From the NCBI RefSeq assembly GCF_009831215.1, contig NZ_WUTW01000001.1, forward strand, positions 1,569,423 through 1,633,422: a stretch of DNA of 64,000 nucleotides, read 5' to 3'. The DNA comes from Actinomadura rayongensis. Its GTDB lineage: Bacteria > Actinomycetota > Actinomycetes > Streptosporangiales > Streptosporangiaceae. The translations under genes and the position numbers were made by a program. Numbering within the stretch: position 1 is the first letter of the stretch; the number at the start of each line of letters is the position of its first letter. Below the pieces are notes generated by a model. That model worked only from the letters and a program-made list of their open reading frames with translations, was not told the DNA's origin and ran no database searches. Positions 9,570-18,453 of the stretch are shown here, piece by piece.

Positions 9570-9748
9570 GCTACCTATCTTTGCCGTGAGGTCACCGGCT
9601 TGAGATCACCGCGACGGACGGTCTTCATCTCAGCCTTGAGTAGTAGGTCCCTGAGGCGGCGTCCGGACCTTCGGTGGAGGCGGTCTAGAACCGTCGGTGG
9701 GGCGGGCCGTCCCCGGCCCGGCGAACGCGGTGCTCACGCGGCTCCCTC

Positions 9749-9774
9749 CGCCGCCGCGGGGGGATGCGGCGGCG
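9749..9774 (-). terminator. hairpin downstream of the OsmC-like gene
   Basis: CGCCGCCGC at 9749-9757 pairs with GCGGCGGCG at 9766-9774 across an eight-base loop. It lies 44 bases past the stop of the OsmC gene. The rest of the 9570-9817 gap shows nothing else I can name. Confidence 0.45.
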
Positions 9775-9817
9775 TCCGGCCCCTACCCGGTCCGTCGTCG
9801 ATCATGACGGTCGCGGG

Positions 9818-10222
9818 TCAGGAGACGGCCGGGAGGACCTGTTCGACCGTCGTCGGTTCGCGCAGCGCCGTGCCGACCGTGCAGTACCGGTCGTGGACGC
9901 GGTGCGCGACGGCCGCCAGCACCTCGGCGGCCTTCTCGTCGCCCTCCGGCAGCTCCACGTCGTAGGCGAGGGTGATCGTCCCGAGCCGGTTGGACGCCAC
10001 CTTCTCCGCCGACACGGTCGCCGCGAGCCGCACCATCCGGTGGCCGCGCTGCGCCGTCAGCGGCTCCACGGTGACCAGCTCGCAGCCGCCGAGCGCGGCG
10101 AGCAGCAGTTCGACCGGGCTGAACACCCCGGCCTCGTCGGGCGCGCCGATCGCGACCCGCGCGCCCCGGTCGTTGACGGCCTCGAAACCGTCCTCGGTGC
10201 GCCGCACTTCCACGCCGGCCAT
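9818..10222 (-). CDS. OsmC/Ohr-family peroxide-stress protein
   Basis: 134 residues from the ATG at 10222, chosen because AAGGGAG lies eight bases upstream; an in-frame start eleven codons earlier has no ribosome site. The fold signature is VFSPVELLLAALGGCELVTV, with the reactive cysteine in GGC, then AYDVELPEGDEKAAEVLAAVAHRVHDRYCTVGTAL carrying the second cysteine about 65 residues on. OsmC proteins use this cysteine pair to reduce organic hydroperoxides. It stands alone between PAP2 and glnA on the same strand. Confidence 0.85.
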   Translation of the reverse strand: MAGVEVRRTEDGFEAVNDRGARVAIGAPDEAGVFSPVELLLAALGGCELVTVEPLTAQRGHRMVRLAATVSAEKVASNRLGTITLAYDVELPEGDEKAAEVLAAVAHRVHDRYCTVGTALREPTTVEQVLPAVS

Positions 10223-10347
10223 GAGATCTCCCTTGATCGTCCTGCCCCGGCACAACGCGTCCCCGCCGCGTGATCTTCCCGCCGGACGGCCGGTGTTCCC
10301 TTCGTCACCCCCGGCCGTTCACGCCCCGAAGACGCGGAAGGGCCGCC

Positions 10348-10368
10348 GGCCGTCCGCGATGGACGGCC
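10348..10368 (-). terminator. hairpin after glnA
   Basis: GGCCGTCC at 10348-10355 and GGACGGCC at 10361-10368 form a perfect 8-bp stem with a five-base loop. It is 62 bases past the glnA stop, within the 207-base gap before the OsmC gene. Confidence 0.55.
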
Positions 10369-10429
10369 CGACGGCCCCGGGCTCGGCCGGACGCGCCGGA
10401 CCTTCGGGCCCGGGCCGTCCGCCGGCGGA

Positions 10430-11854
10430 TCACACGTCGAAGTAGATCTCGAACTCGTGCGGGTGGGGGCGGAGCCGGATCGGGTCGATCTCGAACTCGC
10501 GCTTCATGCCGATCCAGGTCTCCACGAGGTCGGGCGTGAACACGCCGCCCTCCAGGAGGTAGTCGTGGTCGTCCTCCAGCGCCGCGAGCACGGCCTCCAG
10601 CGACCCCGGCACCTGCGGGATCGCGCGGGCCTCCTCCGGCGGCAGCTCGTAGAGGTCCTTGTCCACGGGCTCGGCGGGCTCGATCTTGTTCTTGATGCCG
10701 TCCAGCCCGGCCATCAGCATCGCCGAGAACGCCAGGTACGGGTTGCAGGACGGGTCCGGCACGCGGAACTCGACGCGCTTGGCCTTCGGGTTGGACCCGG
10801 TGATCGGGATCCGGATGCACGCCGAGCGGTTGCGCTGGGAGTACACGAGGTTCACCGGCGCCTCGTAGCCCGGGACGAGCCGGTGGTAGGAGTTCACCGT
10901 CGGGTTCGTGAACGCCAGCAGCGACGGCGCGTGGCGCAGCAGGCCGCCGATGTAGTACCGCGCGTTGTCCGACAGGCCCGCGTAGCCGACCTCGTTGTAG
11001 AACAGCGGCGAGCCGTCCTTCCACAGCGACTGGTGCACGTGCATGCCCGAGCCGTTGTCGCCGAAGATCGGCTTCGGCATGAACGTGACCGCCTTGCCCG
11101 CCGCCCGCGCCACGCTCTTCACGACGTACTTGTAGAGCATGAGGTTGTCGGCGGTCTTGAGCAGCGTGTCGAACCGGAAGTCGATCTCCGACTGGCCCGC
11201 CGTCCCGACCTCGTGGTGCTGCATCTCCACGTGGATGCCCACGTTGAGGAGCTGGGTGACCATCTCCGAGCGCAGGTCGGTGTAGTGGTCCATCGGCGGG
11301 ACGGGGAAGTACCCGCCCTTGTACGGCGGCTTGGCCCCGAGGTTGCCGCCCTCCTCCTCGCGCCCGGTGTTCCACGCGCCCTCGATCGAGTCGAGGAAGT
11401 AGTAGCCCGCGTTCTGCTTCGTCTCGAACCGGACGTCGTCGAAGATGTAGAACTCCGCCTCCGGCCCGCAGTAGACGGTGTCGGCGATGTTCGTGCCGCG
11501 CAGGTAGTCCTGGGCCTTGCGGGCGACGTTGCGGGGGTCGCGGCTGTAGGGCTCGCCGGTCAGGGGGTCGTGCACGAAGAAGTTGAGGTTCAGCGTCTTG
11601 TGCTGGCGGAAGGGGTCCACCACGGCGGTCGCGGGGTCAGGCAGCAGGAGCATGTCCGACTCGTGGATCTCCTGGAACCCGCGGACGGACGAACCGTCGA
11701 ACATCAGCCCGTCGGTGAACACGTTCTCGCCGAAGCTCTCCACGGGGAACGTGAAGTGCTGCATCTTGCCCGGCAGGTCGACGAACCGGCAGTCGACGAA
11801 CCGAACATCCTCGTCGCGGATGAAGCTCAGGACCTCATCGGCACTGCTGAACAT
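10430..11854 (-). CDS. glnA: glutamine synthetase type I (GSI-beta), main nitrogen-assimilating GlnA
   Basis: 474 residues, standard length. It begins [19 protein letters not shown] after AAGGAGG four bases upstream. Visible landmarks are [10 protein letters not shown] at 52-61, the metal ligands in GPEAEFYIF near 130-138, [11 protein letters not shown] at 266-276, and NRSACIRIP. Tyr402 in [11 protein letters not shown] is the adenylylation site for GlnE. It makes glutamine from glutamate, ammonia and ATP. It is divergent from the RDD gene and has a GlnR-like triple box upstream, so nitrogen-responsive activation is likely on top of adenylylation. Confidence 0.97.
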   Translation of the reverse strand: MFSSADEVLSFIRDEDVRFVDCRFVDLPGKMQHFTFPVESFGENVFTDGLMFDGSSVRGFQEIHESDMLLLPDPATAVVDPFRQHKTLNLNFFVHDPLTGEPYSRDPRNVARKAQDYLRGTNIADTVYCGPEAEFYIFDDVRFETKQNAGYYFLDSIEGAWNTGREEEGGNLGAKPPYKGGYFPVPPMDHYTDLRSEMVTQLLNVGIHVEMQHHEVGTAGQSEIDFRFDTLLKTADNLMLYKYVVKSVARAAGKAVTFMPKPIFGDNGSGMHVHQSLWKDGSPLFYNEVGYAGLSDNARYYIGGLLRHAPSLLAFTNPTVNSYHRLVPGYEAPVNLVYSQRNRSACIRIPITGSNPKAKRVEFRVPDPSCNPYLAFSAMLMAGLDGIKNKIEPAEPVDKDLYELPPEEARAIPQVPGSLEAVLAALEDDHDYLLEGGVFTPDLVETWIGMKREFEIDPIRLRPHPHEFEIYFDV

Positions 11855-11888
11855 TCAGCCTCCTTGGGGCGCTCTTGGGCTGGGTCCC

Positions 11889-11894
11889 AGGCTA
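11889..11894 (-). promoter_or_regulatory. -10 element of glnA
   Basis: TAGCCT on the minus strand, 35 bases before the start codon. No recognisable -35 hexamer lies at the right distance, as expected for an activator-dependent promoter. Confidence 0.4.
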
Positions 11895-11916
11895 GGCGCG
11901 CCGCCGTTTCCCGGCC

Positions 11917-11943
11917 GTGTCTGATGTGTATCCCCTGTGTTAC
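11917..11943 (-). promoter_or_regulatory. GlnR-like box, three half-sites, before glnA
   Basis: Read on the minus strand: GTAAC, six bases, GATAC, six bases, GACAC. The spacing equals the a-site/b-site series described for actinobacterial GlnR. Relative to the proposed -10 it spans about -35 to -61, a normal activator position. Confidence 0.6.
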
Positions 11944-11950
11944 ATATCAC

Positions 11951-11970
11951 GTCGTGACTTCGATCACGAC
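11951..11970. promoter_or_regulatory. CRP/FNR-like palindrome between glnA and the RDD gene
   Basis: GTCGTGA, six bases, TCACGAC: a perfect 7-6-7 inverted repeat with the TGA-n6-TCA core of CRP/FNR-family operators. It lies just upstream of the GlnR-like box. The binding protein is unknown. Confidence 0.5.
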
Positions 11971-12053
11971 CACTCCGCCCAAGAAACGACGGCGGGAAGG
12001 GACGGCGGGCTCCGGTCCGCGCCGGGCGCGAATCACCCATACCCCGGAGCAGA

Positions 12054-12059
12054 TAGCGT
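12054..12059 (+). promoter_or_regulatory. -10 hexamer of a leaderless RDD-gene transcript
   Basis: TAGCGT ends six bases before the ATG at 12066, with no ribosome site between. Confidence 0.5.
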
Positions 12060-12065
12060 ATTCCC

Positions 12066-12548
12066 ATGAGCAGTGACGGGCGGCGCGGCGCCACGCCGCG
12101 ATGGACGCAGACCTGGCTGACCGGCACCCGGTCGGCGGGCGTGGACCTCGGCGAGCCCGGGGAACGCCTCGGGCTGCCCGCGAGCGGGAGCGGTTCGGCC
12201 GCCGGATACGGCCGCCGGCTCGGCGCGCTGTTCGTCGACTGGGCGCTGTCGCTGCTCGTCGCGACCCTGCTGACGCGCGCGTTCGACCTGGACCCGTCGC
12301 AGCGCAGCCTCGTGACGCTCGCGGTGTTCGCCGTCCAGGCGTGGCTGCTGACCGGCCTGCTCGGCGTCACGATCGGCAAGCGGCTGTTCGGCGTCCGGGT
12401 GGCGCGGCTGGACGGGCGTCCGCTCGGCCTCGGCTGGGGCCTCGCCCGCGCGGTGCTGCTCATCGCGGTCGTCCCGGCGCTCATCTGGGACCGCGACCAG
12501 CGCGGCCTGCACGACCGCGCCGCCAACACCGTCGTCGTCCGCCTCTGA
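12066..12548 (+). CDS. RDD-family integral membrane protein
   Basis: 160 residues. A polar N-terminus of about 45 residues is followed by an RDD domain: AAGYGRRLGALFVDWALSLL with the R..D pair, a second hydrophobic segment, TIGKRLFGVRV, and a closing DRDQRGLHDRAANTVV. RDD proteins are three-helix membrane proteins, some linked to ion exchange, with no firm role here. A homologous gene sits beside glnA in mycobacteria, and it is divergent from glnA in this window. Confidence 0.85.
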   Translation: MSSDGRRGATPRWTQTWLTGTRSAGVDLGEPGERLGLPASGSGSAAGYGRRLGALFVDWALSLLVATLLTRAFDLDPSQRSLVTLAVFAVQAWLLTGLLGVTIGKRLFGVRVARLDGRPLGLGWGLARAVLLIAVVPALIWDRDQRGLHDRAANTVVVRL

Positions 12549-12591
12549 CGCGACACCGACCGCGCCGCGCGGCGTTGCCGCGCGGGACGGG

Positions 12592-13287
12592 TCAGCGCGT
12601 CTTCGGCTTCGGGCCGCGCGGCATCCGGGCGCCCTTGGGGATCGGGCCCTTCGGCATCTGCATCGAGCGGGGGAGCGCCTGGAGACGGCCGTTCAGCTCC
12701 GCCACCTGCGGCTTGGTGAGGTTGCGGGGCAGCTTCATCAGGTGGCGCTGGAGCTTGTCCACCGGGATCTGGCCCTCGTCGTCGCCGACCTGGATGTCAT
12801 AGATCGGCACCTGCTGGGCGGCGCGGGCGATGCGCTTCTTCTCCGCGCCGAGCAGCGCGCCCACGCGGCTGCGCGGCCCCTCGGAGACGAGCACGACGCC
12901 CGGACGGCCCACGGCCCGGTGCACCATGTCGAGGTTGCGGTTGCCCGCGACGGCCTCGGTGACCGTCCAGCCGCCCCGCATGTTGTTGAGGATGGCCGCG
13001 GCGGCGCCCGGCTGCCCGGCGATCACCTTGTACTGCGCGCGCTGCGCGAGCTGGCCGAACAGGACCACGCCGACCGCGAACGCCGCGAGCAGCGCCAGCG
13101 GGACGAACAGCCAGAGCTGTCCGACCAGCAGCCCGATGAGGACGACGACGGCCAGCGTGCCGAGAGCGGCGGCGACGACGATCGGCAGGGCCTTGGGGTC
13201 CGTCTGGCGCAGGATCTTGACGACCATGCGGATCTGCTGCAGGCGTCCCGGATTCTCCTGAACCCCGTCCACGGGCTTTTTCGACAT
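12592..13287 (-). CDS. DUF4191 membrane protein
   Basis: 231 residues. A basic N-terminus (MSKKPVDGVQENPGRLQQIRMVVKILRQTDPK would be its first turns; only the order is noted) precedes two adjacent hydrophobic helices at about 34-80. A soluble C-terminal domain follows with YKVIAGQPGAAAAILNNMRGGW, and the end is a lysine/proline-rich tail. This is the DUF4191 family, conserved next to lipA in actinobacteria, function unknown. The TATCCT hexamer seven bases before the ATG implies a leaderless message. Confidence 0.88.
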   Translation of the reverse strand: MSKKPVDGVQENPGRLQQIRMVVKILRQTDPKALPIVVAAALGTLAVVVLIGLLVGQLWLFVPLALLAAFAVGVVLFGQLAQRAQYKVIAGQPGAAAAILNNMRGGWTVTEAVAGNRNLDMVHRAVGRPGVVLVSEGPRSRVGALLGAEKKRIARAAQQVPIYDIQVGDDEGQIPVDKLQRHLMKLPRNLTKPQVAELNGRLQALPRSMQMPKGPIPKGARMPRGPKPKTR

Positions 13288-13294
13288 GCGCCCA

Positions 13295-13300
13295 AGGATA
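13295..13300 (-). promoter_or_regulatory. -10 hexamer of the DUF4191 gene (leaderless)
   Basis: TATCCT ends seven bases before the ATG at 13287. Confidence 0.5.
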
Positions 13301-13341
13301 GTCGCGCGCCGCCCCGCGCAGCGCCGCCGCCCGTCCCCCGG

Positions 13342-14271
13342 TCAGGCCTCGCGCGCCGCGATCGCCTGCTGGTAGAGCCGTCCCGCGCGGTAGCTGGACC
13401 GCACCAGCGGACCGGACATGACGCCCGCGAACCCGATGCTCTCGGCCTCGGCGGACAGTTCCACGAACTCCTCGGGCTTCACCCAGCGCTCCACCGGGTG
13501 GTGGCGCGGCGACGGCCGGAGGTACTGCGTGATCGTGATCAGTTCGCAACCGGCGTCGTGCAGGTCGCGCAGCGCCTCGGACACCTCCTCGCGCGTCTCG
13601 CCCATGCCGAGGATGAGGTTGGACTTGGTCACCAGGCCGTCCGCGCGCGCCCGCGTGATGACGTCCAGGGAACGCTCGTACCGGAACCCCGGGCGGATCC
13701 GCTTGAAGATGCGCGGCACGGTCTCCACGTTGTGCGCGAGCACCTCGGGACGGGAGCCGAACACCTCGGCGAGCTGCGCCGGGTCGGCGTTGAAGTCGGG
13801 GATGAGCAGTTCGACGCCGCAGCCGTCGATCGCCGCGTGGATCTGCCGGACGGTCTCGGCGTACAGCCAGGCCCCGCCGTCCTCGAGGTCGTCGCGGGCG
13901 ACGCCGGTCACCGTCGCGTACTTCAGGCCCATCGACGCGACCGACTCGGCCACGCGGCGCGGCTCGTCGCGGTCCAGCGCGGCGGGACGGCCGGTGTCGA
14001 TCTGGCAGAAGTCGCAGCGCCGCGTGCACTGGTCGCCGCCGATGAGGAACGTGGCCTCGCGGTCCTCCCAGCACTCGTAGATGTTGGGACAGCCCGCCTC
14101 CTGGCAGACGGTGTGCAGGCCCTCGGACTTCACCAGGCGCGTCAGCTCGCGGTACTGCGGGCCGGTCTTCAGCCGCGTCTTGATCCAGTCCGGCTTGCGC
14201 TCGATGGGGGTCTGGCTGTTGCGGGCCTCGATGCGGAGGAGTTTGCGCCCCTCAGGTGTCGCCGTCGTCAC
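13342..14271 (-). CDS. lipA: lipoyl synthase LipA (radical SAM)
   Basis: 309 residues. Both [4Fe-4S] cluster motifs are complete: the auxiliary C56-x4-C61-x5-C67 in [14 protein letters not shown], and the radical SAM C82-x3-C86-x2-C89 in CTRRCDFC. The closing RSSYRAG includes the conserved serine ligand of the auxiliary cluster. It inserts two sulfurs into octanoyl groups on E2 and GcvH proteins. The GTG start is preceded by TAGTCT at six bases, so it is probably leaderless. lipB, E2 and lpdA are encoded within the next 6 kb on the same strand. Confidence 0.97.
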   Translation of the reverse strand: MTTATPEGRKLLRIEARNSQTPIERKPDWIKTRLKTGPQYRELTRLVKSEGLHTVCQEAGCPNIYECWEDREATFLIGGDQCTRRCDFCQIDTGRPAALDRDEPRRVAESVASMGLKYATVTGVARDDLEDGGAWLYAETVRQIHAAIDGCGVELLIPDFNADPAQLAEVFGSRPEVLAHNVETVPRIFKRIRPGFRYERSLDVITRARADGLVTKSNLILGMGETREEVSEALRDLHDAGCELITITQYLRPSPRHHPVERWVKPEEFVELSAEAESIGFAGVMSGPLVRSSYRAGRLYQQAIAAREA

Positions 14272-14277
14272 CGCTCC

Positions 14278-14283
14278 AGACTA
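14278..14283 (-). promoter_or_regulatory. -10 hexamer of lipA (leaderless)
   Basis: TAGTCT ends six bases before the GTG at 14271. Confidence 0.5.
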
Positions 14284-14434
14284 CGTCGCCCGCCGAGGTC
14301 ACCGGCACGGCGGCCGTCATGTACCGATGGGGACTCGATTGGCCGCTTTTCTCCCCTGAACACCGTGGATCTCTCTAGGGTGACTCCCTGTCGTCACGCC
14401 GACCCCCGCTATTCCACGCCGCAGGAGGACCACC

Positions 14435-14944
14435 GTGGGCCTTGCCATGTCGTTTCTCAGGGTGCCGCCCGTGCTCGACGGCGCGGCCGACCCCGCCGTC
14501 GTCGCGCGGCGGCTGTTCGGCGCGGGCGGCGCGCGCCCGGCCGCGACGGCGCTGGACCTCGGCGGAGCGTGGCAGGCCGTCCACTACCTGCTCACCGGCG
14601 ACCCGTGGGACGGCCCGCAGCCCGAGGGCGACGTGGTGTGCGGCGGCCGGCTGCTGACCGAGGACGGCGCCGACGAACTCGGCCGCGACGTCATCTACCT
14701 GGAGCCCGCGCGGGTCGCGCCGATCGCGGCGTACCTGGCGGCGACGCCGTTCCGCGCGATCGCCGGACGGTTCGACCTGACGGCGATGAAGGCGGCGCAC
14801 GTCCAGGACGCCGACGCGTTCGACGACGGCGTCCTGGACCGCGTGCTGGCGCCCGCCTACGACGCGCTCGGCCGGTTCTTCCGGCAGGCGGCGGACGCGG
14901 GCGAGGCCGTCTACAAGGCGATGGAGGAGCGCTCGGCGCGCTGA
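14435..14944 (+). CDS. DUF1877-family protein
   Basis: 169 residues from a GTG at 14435 with AGGAGG six bases before it; an ATG four codons later is possible. The pattern [16 protein letters not shown], then VYLEP-like [16 protein letters not shown] and an acidic helical C-terminus, is the YfbM/DUF1877 fold seen in many bacteria. Its function is unknown. The last 34 bases overlap the 3' end of lipB, which runs the other way. Confidence 0.8.
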   Translation: MGLAMSFLRVPPVLDGAADPAVVARRLFGAGGARPAATALDLGGAWQAVHYLLTGDPWDGPQPEGDVVCGGRLLTEDGADELGRDVIYLEPARVAPIAAYLAATPFRAIAGRFDLTAMKAAHVQDADAFDDGVLDRVLAPAYDALGRFFRQAADAGEAVYKAMEERSAR

Positions 14945-15687
14945 GCGGCGGCGTCGACCTGCGCGACGGTGCGGTGCAGCGTCCCGGCCGCGCCGAGGAC
15001 GGCGGCGAGATGGCGCTCCACCACCGGCAGCACCTCGGCGACCGGGACGCGGCGGCCCGTCTCGCGCGTGAGGTTGGTGGAGCCCGCGTCCCGGATCCCG
15101 CACGGGACGATCCGGTCGAACCAGCTCATGTCATTGTCGCAGTTGAGCTGGAAGCCGTGCATGGTCACGCCGCGCGACACCCGGATCCCGATGGAGCCGA
15201 TCTTGCGGTCCGGCGTGCCGGGCACCCAGAGCCCGCTGCGGCCCTCGACGGTGACGGTCTCGAGCCCGAACTCGGCGCACACCGCCATCATCATGCGCTC
15301 CAGAAGCCGGACGTAGGCGACGACGTCCGCCGGGTCGGGCAGCTTGACGATCGGGTACCCGGTGAGCTGCCCCGGCCCGTGCCAGGTGATCTTGCCGCCG
15401 CGGTCCACGTCCACGACCGGCGCGCCCGCGTCGCCGAACGGCCGGTCCGCCGCCTCGGTGCGCTTGCCGGCCGTGTAGACCGGACGGTGCTCCATCAGCA
15501 GGACGGTGTCGGGCAGCAGGTCGTCGGCCCGCAGCGCGTGGGTGCGGCGCTGGAGGGCCCAGCCGTCCTCGTACGGGACGGCGGCGTCCCCGAACCCGGC
15601 GTGGACGACGATGAGGTCTTCGGCGAGATCTTCGGCGGCGGAGGCCGGGGGTCGCCCGGCCGTCTCGCGTGCGTCCAGTTGTGTCAC
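14911..15687 (-). CDS. lipB: octanoyltransferase LipB
   Basis: 258 residues. The LipB signature [18 protein letters not shown] is at 97-114, the catalytic lysine is K162 in DRKIGSIG, and the catalytic cysteine is C196 in IVPCGI. It moves octanoyl from acyl carrier protein to lipoyl domains, feeding LipA. About 30 residues precede the core and look disordered. The GTG start has TAGTCT seven bases upstream, so it is probably leaderless, and this -10 overlaps the stop of the following peptidase gene. Confidence 0.96.
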   Translation of the reverse strand: MTQLDARETAGRPPASAAEDLAEDLIVVHAGFGDAAVPYEDGWALQRRTHALRADDLLPDTVLLMEHRPVYTAGKRTEAADRPFGDAGAPVVDVDRGGKITWHGPGQLTGYPIVKLPDPADVVAYVRLLERMMMAVCAEFGLETVTVEGRSGLWVPGTPDRKIGSIGIRVSRGVTMHGFQLNCDNDMSWFDRIVPCGIRDAGSTNLTRETGRRVPVAEVLPVVERHLAAVLGAAGTLHRTVAQVDAAAQRAERSSIAL

Positions 15688-15694
15688 GACGTCC

Positions 15695-15700
15695 AGACTA
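15695..15700 (-). promoter_or_regulatory. -10 hexamer of lipB (leaderless)
   Basis: TAGTCT ends seven bases before the GTG at 15687. Confidence 0.5.
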
Positions 15701-16438
15701 TGCCCCGCCCGTGAGCAGGCGCGGAACGATCGGCGTCTCCTTCGCGCCGCCCGTTCCGTCCGGTTCGATCCGGTACGCCCGGGCCTCGTCGCGGAACGAC
15801 ACCGCCTGGACGAACTCCGTCCCGACGTAGTGCAGCGCGACCGACTCCTCGGCGGCGTACCCGGCGGGCAGCGTCCCGTCCCCGACGAGCCGGTGCAGCA
15901 GCGGACGGCGGCGCGGCTCGCTGTCGTAGTGGACGCCGCACGCGTACGGCAGGAACCCCAGCCCGTCGGTGAGGGCGGTCAGCTCCGGGCCGAACGAGTC
16001 GGTGTTGCCGCCCTCGTGCCAGCACAGCGCGCCCGCGCTCTGCCCCGACAGCACGACGCCGCGCTCCCACGCCTCGCGCAGGACGTCGTCGAGGCCGTGC
16101 AGCCGCCACAGCGCCAGCAGGTTCGCGACGCTGCCGCCGGTGACGTAGACCAGGTCCTGGGAGAGCAGGTGCGCCCGGACGTCGGCGAAGTTCGGCATCG
16201 GGAACAGCGCGAGATGGCTCACCTCGGCGTCCAGCCGGGAGAACGCCTCGTAGCAGGTGCCGAGCACCCGGTCGTCGTCGCCCATCGCGGTCGCGAGGAA
16301 GCAGACGCGCGGCCGGTCCTGGCCCGTCAGGTCCGCCGCGTACCGCAGCAGCGGGCTCGGCCAGATGCCCTCGCGCTCGTCCCTGCGGAACGAGCCCCCG
16401 CCGATGGCGAGGATGTGCGGCTGCCCGTCGGTGCTCAT
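15698..16438 (-). CDS. peptidase E-like protein (family S51)
   Basis: 246 residues from the ATG at 16438; the frame stays open far upstream but that part is antisense to the E2 gene. It starts [14 protein letters not shown], has [20 protein letters not shown], and carries the nucleophile S134 in [15 protein letters not shown]. This is the class I glutamine amidotransferase-like fold of aspartyl dipeptidase PepE and cyanophycinase relatives. It probably cleaves small Asp- or acidic dipeptides in the cytoplasm. Not part of the lipoate pathway despite its position. Confidence 0.85.
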   Translation of the reverse strand: MSTDGQPHILAIGGGSFRRDEREGIWPSPLLRYAADLTGQDRPRVCFLATAMGDDDRVLGTCYEAFSRLDAEVSHLALFPMPNFADVRAHLLSQDLVYVTGGSVANLLALWRLHGLDDVLREAWERGVVLSGQSAGALCWHEGGNTDSFGPELTALTDGLGFLPYACGVHYDSEPRRRPLLHRLVGDGTLPAGYAAEESVALHYVGTEFVQAVSFRDEARAYRIEPDGTGGAKETPIVPRLLTGGA

Positions 16439-16564
16439 CCGTGGTGCTCCATTTCTGTGGTGCCGTGGGTCAGGCGTCACGCTAGGACCGTCGTGCCCGG
16501 ACGTGTCCGCCTTTAGGAATTCTTGGAAGAGAACGCCGGACGCGCCCGGGGACCGCCCCGCCGC

Positions 16565-16570
16565 TACGCT
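16565..16570 (+). promoter_or_regulatory. -10 hexamer of the small membrane protein gene (leaderless)
   Basis: TACGCT ends six bases before the ATG at 16577. Confidence 0.45.
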
Positions 16571-16576
16571 CGGGGC

Positions 16577-16879
16577 ATGGCGAAGATCCCTTCGGCGGCC
16601 GTCGCCGCCTCCGGTCTCATCGGCGGTTATGCCGCCGCCCGTTTCACCCGCCGGCGCGAGCTGGGCGGGGTCGTGCTCGCCGCGGCCGGCGCGTGGTGCG
16701 CGCGCGAGTGGGCACGCGCCGCCGGGCCGAAGGGGGCGGCGGGGCTGCTGACGGTGTACCTCGCGGGATTCGGCGGGTCGCACCCGCTCGCGAAGAAGGT
16801 CGGCGCGTGGCCCGCCGTGCTCGGCGTCGCGGCCGTGACGGCGGGGGCGTCCTACGCGGTCGCCGACCGCCGGGCCTGA
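16577..16879 (+). CDS. small conserved membrane protein, function unknown
   Basis: 100 residues. Three hydrophobic Ala/Gly-rich stretches are separated by short basic loops (AARFTRRRELGG, ARAAGPKG, SHPLAKKVG), so a three-helix membrane protein is likely. I do not recognise the family with certainty. It is convergent with the E2 gene and shares a terminator with it. The codon pattern and leaderless -10 support a real gene. Confidence 0.7.
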   Translation: MAKIPSAAVAASGLIGGYAAARFTRRRELGGVVLAAAGAWCAREWARAAGPKGAAGLLTVYLAGFGGSHPLAKKVGAWPAVLGVAAVTAGASYAVADRRA

Positions 16880-16892
16880 CCGCACGGACGCG

Positions 16893-16923
16893 GACGCCCC
16901 CGCCGGAGGCCGGCGGGGGCGTC
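16893..16923. terminator. bidirectional hairpin terminator
   Basis: Perfect 14-bp stem, GACGCCCCCGCCGG at 16893-16906 with its complement at 16910-16923 and a three-base loop. It lies between the small membrane gene and the convergent E2 gene. Confidence 0.85.
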
Positions 16924-16935
16924 GTACGGGACTCG

Positions 16936-18417
16936 TCAGAGGCCGAGCTCGGCCTCGAAGTTGCCCTCCTCCAGGCGGTGCTTGACCGTCCCGAGGAAAC
17001 GGGCGGCGTCGGCGCCGTCGATGAGCCGGTGGTCGTAGGTCAGCGCCAGGTAGACCACGGACCGGACCGCGATGACCTCGCCCAGCGCCGGGTCGTCGAT
17101 GACGGCCGGGCGCTTCACGACCGCGCCGGTGCCGAGCATCGCCACCTGCGGCTGGTTGAGGATCGGCGTGTCGAACAGCGCGCCCCGGCTGCCGGTGTTG
17201 GTCAGCGTGAACGTGCCGCCCGACAGCTCGTCCGGGCTGACCTTGTTGGTCCGGGTCCGCTCGGCGACGTCGGCGATCCGCTGCGCGAGGCCGCCCAGGT
17301 TGAGCTGGCCCGCGTTGTGGATCACCGGGACCATCAGGCCGCGCTCGGGGACGTCCACCGCGATGGCGAGGTTCTCGACGTCGTGGTAGGTGACCTCGTC
17401 GGTCTCGCTGTTGATGACGGCGTTCAGCTTCGGGTGCGTCTTCAGCGCCTCGATCGCCGCCAGCGCGAAGAACGGCAGGAACGACAGCTTGACGCCCTCG
17501 CGCGCCGCGAAGTCGGCCTTGGCGCGGTCGCGCAGCCGCGCGATGCGGGTGATGTCCGCCTCGACGACCGTCGTGAGCTGCGCCGAGACCTGCAGCGACT
17601 CGACCATCCGGCGGGCGATCGTCTGCCGGATCCGCGACATCTTCTCGGTCGTGCCGCGCAGCGCGAGCTGCTCGGCGGGCGCCGCCGCCGGGGCGGGCGC
17701 GGACGGCGCCGGACGCGCCGCGGGCGCGGCGGCCGGAGCGGGGGCGGCCGGGGCCGGGGCGGGCGCCTGCTGCCGCGCGCGGGCGGCTTCCAGGACGTCC
17801 TGCTTGCGGATCCGTCCGCCGACGCCGGTGCCCTCGACCGTGCTCAGGTCCACGCCGTGCTCGCCGGCGAGCTTGCGCACCAGCGGCGTGACGTACGGGC
17901 CGTCGCCGGACGGGGCCTCGGGCTTCGGAGCCTGCGCCGCAGGGGCGGGCGCGGGAGCCGGGGCCGGGGCCGGGGCCGGACGCTGCGCGACCGGGGCGGG
18001 TTCGGGCGCCGCGGGCTGCTGCACCGGGGCGGGCTGCGCGGGCGGCCACGCCGACGGCGGCGGGGCCTGCTGCGCCGGGGCCGGAGCGGGCTCCGGCTCG
18101 GGCTGCGCGGCCGGGACGGGCGCCGCCTCCTCGGCGGCGGACTCGGCGGCGGGCGCGCCGCCGCCGGACGGGGCGTCGCCCTCGTCCCCGATGACCGCCA
18201 GTTCGGCGCCGACCTCGACGGTCTCGTCCTCGGCGACGGTGATGCTGGTCAGGATGCCCGCGGCGGGCGAGGGGATCTCGGTGTCGACCTTGTCGGTCGA
18301 GACCTCGAGAAGCGGCTCGTCGGTCTCGACGCGCTCACCCTCCTTCTTCAACCAGCGGGTGACGGTGCCCTCGGTGACGCTCTCGCCGAGCTGGGGCATG
18401 GTGACGGAGACCGGCAT
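16936..18417 (-). CDS. dihydrolipoamide acyltransferase, E2 of a 2-oxoacid dehydrogenase (SucB/DlaT-like)
   Basis: 493 residues from ATG 18417; the open frame extends to a TTG that overlaps the GAAGGAG ribosome site, so that start is rejected. One N-terminal lipoyl domain carries K43 in DKVD. A long Ala/Pro-rich linker (about 90-175) leads to a peripheral-subunit binding domain ([12 protein letters not shown]). A short second linker follows, then the catalytic domain with H463 and D467 in YDHRLIDG. Automated calls usually say SucB, but in actinobacteria the 2-oxoglutarate enzyme carries its own E2 domain, so a pyruvate dehydrogenase role is equally possible. lpdA lies just upstream. Confidence 0.92.
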   Translation of the reverse strand: MPVSVTMPQLGESVTEGTVTRWLKKEGERVETDEPLLEVSTDKVDTEIPSPAAGILTSITVAEDETVEVGAELAVIGDEGDAPSGGGAPAAESAAEEAAPVPAAQPEPEPAPAPAQQAPPPSAWPPAQPAPVQQPAAPEPAPVAQRPAPAPAPAPAPAPAAQAPKPEAPSGDGPYVTPLVRKLAGEHGVDLSTVEGTGVGGRIRKQDVLEAARARQQAPAPAPAAPAPAAAPAARPAPSAPAPAAAPAEQLALRGTTEKMSRIRQTIARRMVESLQVSAQLTTVVEADITRIARLRDRAKADFAAREGVKLSFLPFFALAAIEALKTHPKLNAVINSETDEVTYHDVENLAIAVDVPERGLMVPVIHNAGQLNLGGLAQRIADVAERTRTNKVSPDELSGGTFTLTNTGSRGALFDTPILNQPQVAMLGTGAVVKRPAVIDDPALGEVIAVRSVVYLALTYDHRLIDGADAARFLGTVKHRLEEGNFEAELGL

Positions 18418-18453
18418 GGCTCTCTGCGACTCCTTCAATTACTGTGCCGGCGT

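Noticed and set aside
3984-9965. Very long open frames antisense or out of frame to glnA2 and glnE
   Set aside because: Arg/Gly/Ala-rich translations caused by high GC at codon position three of the real genes.
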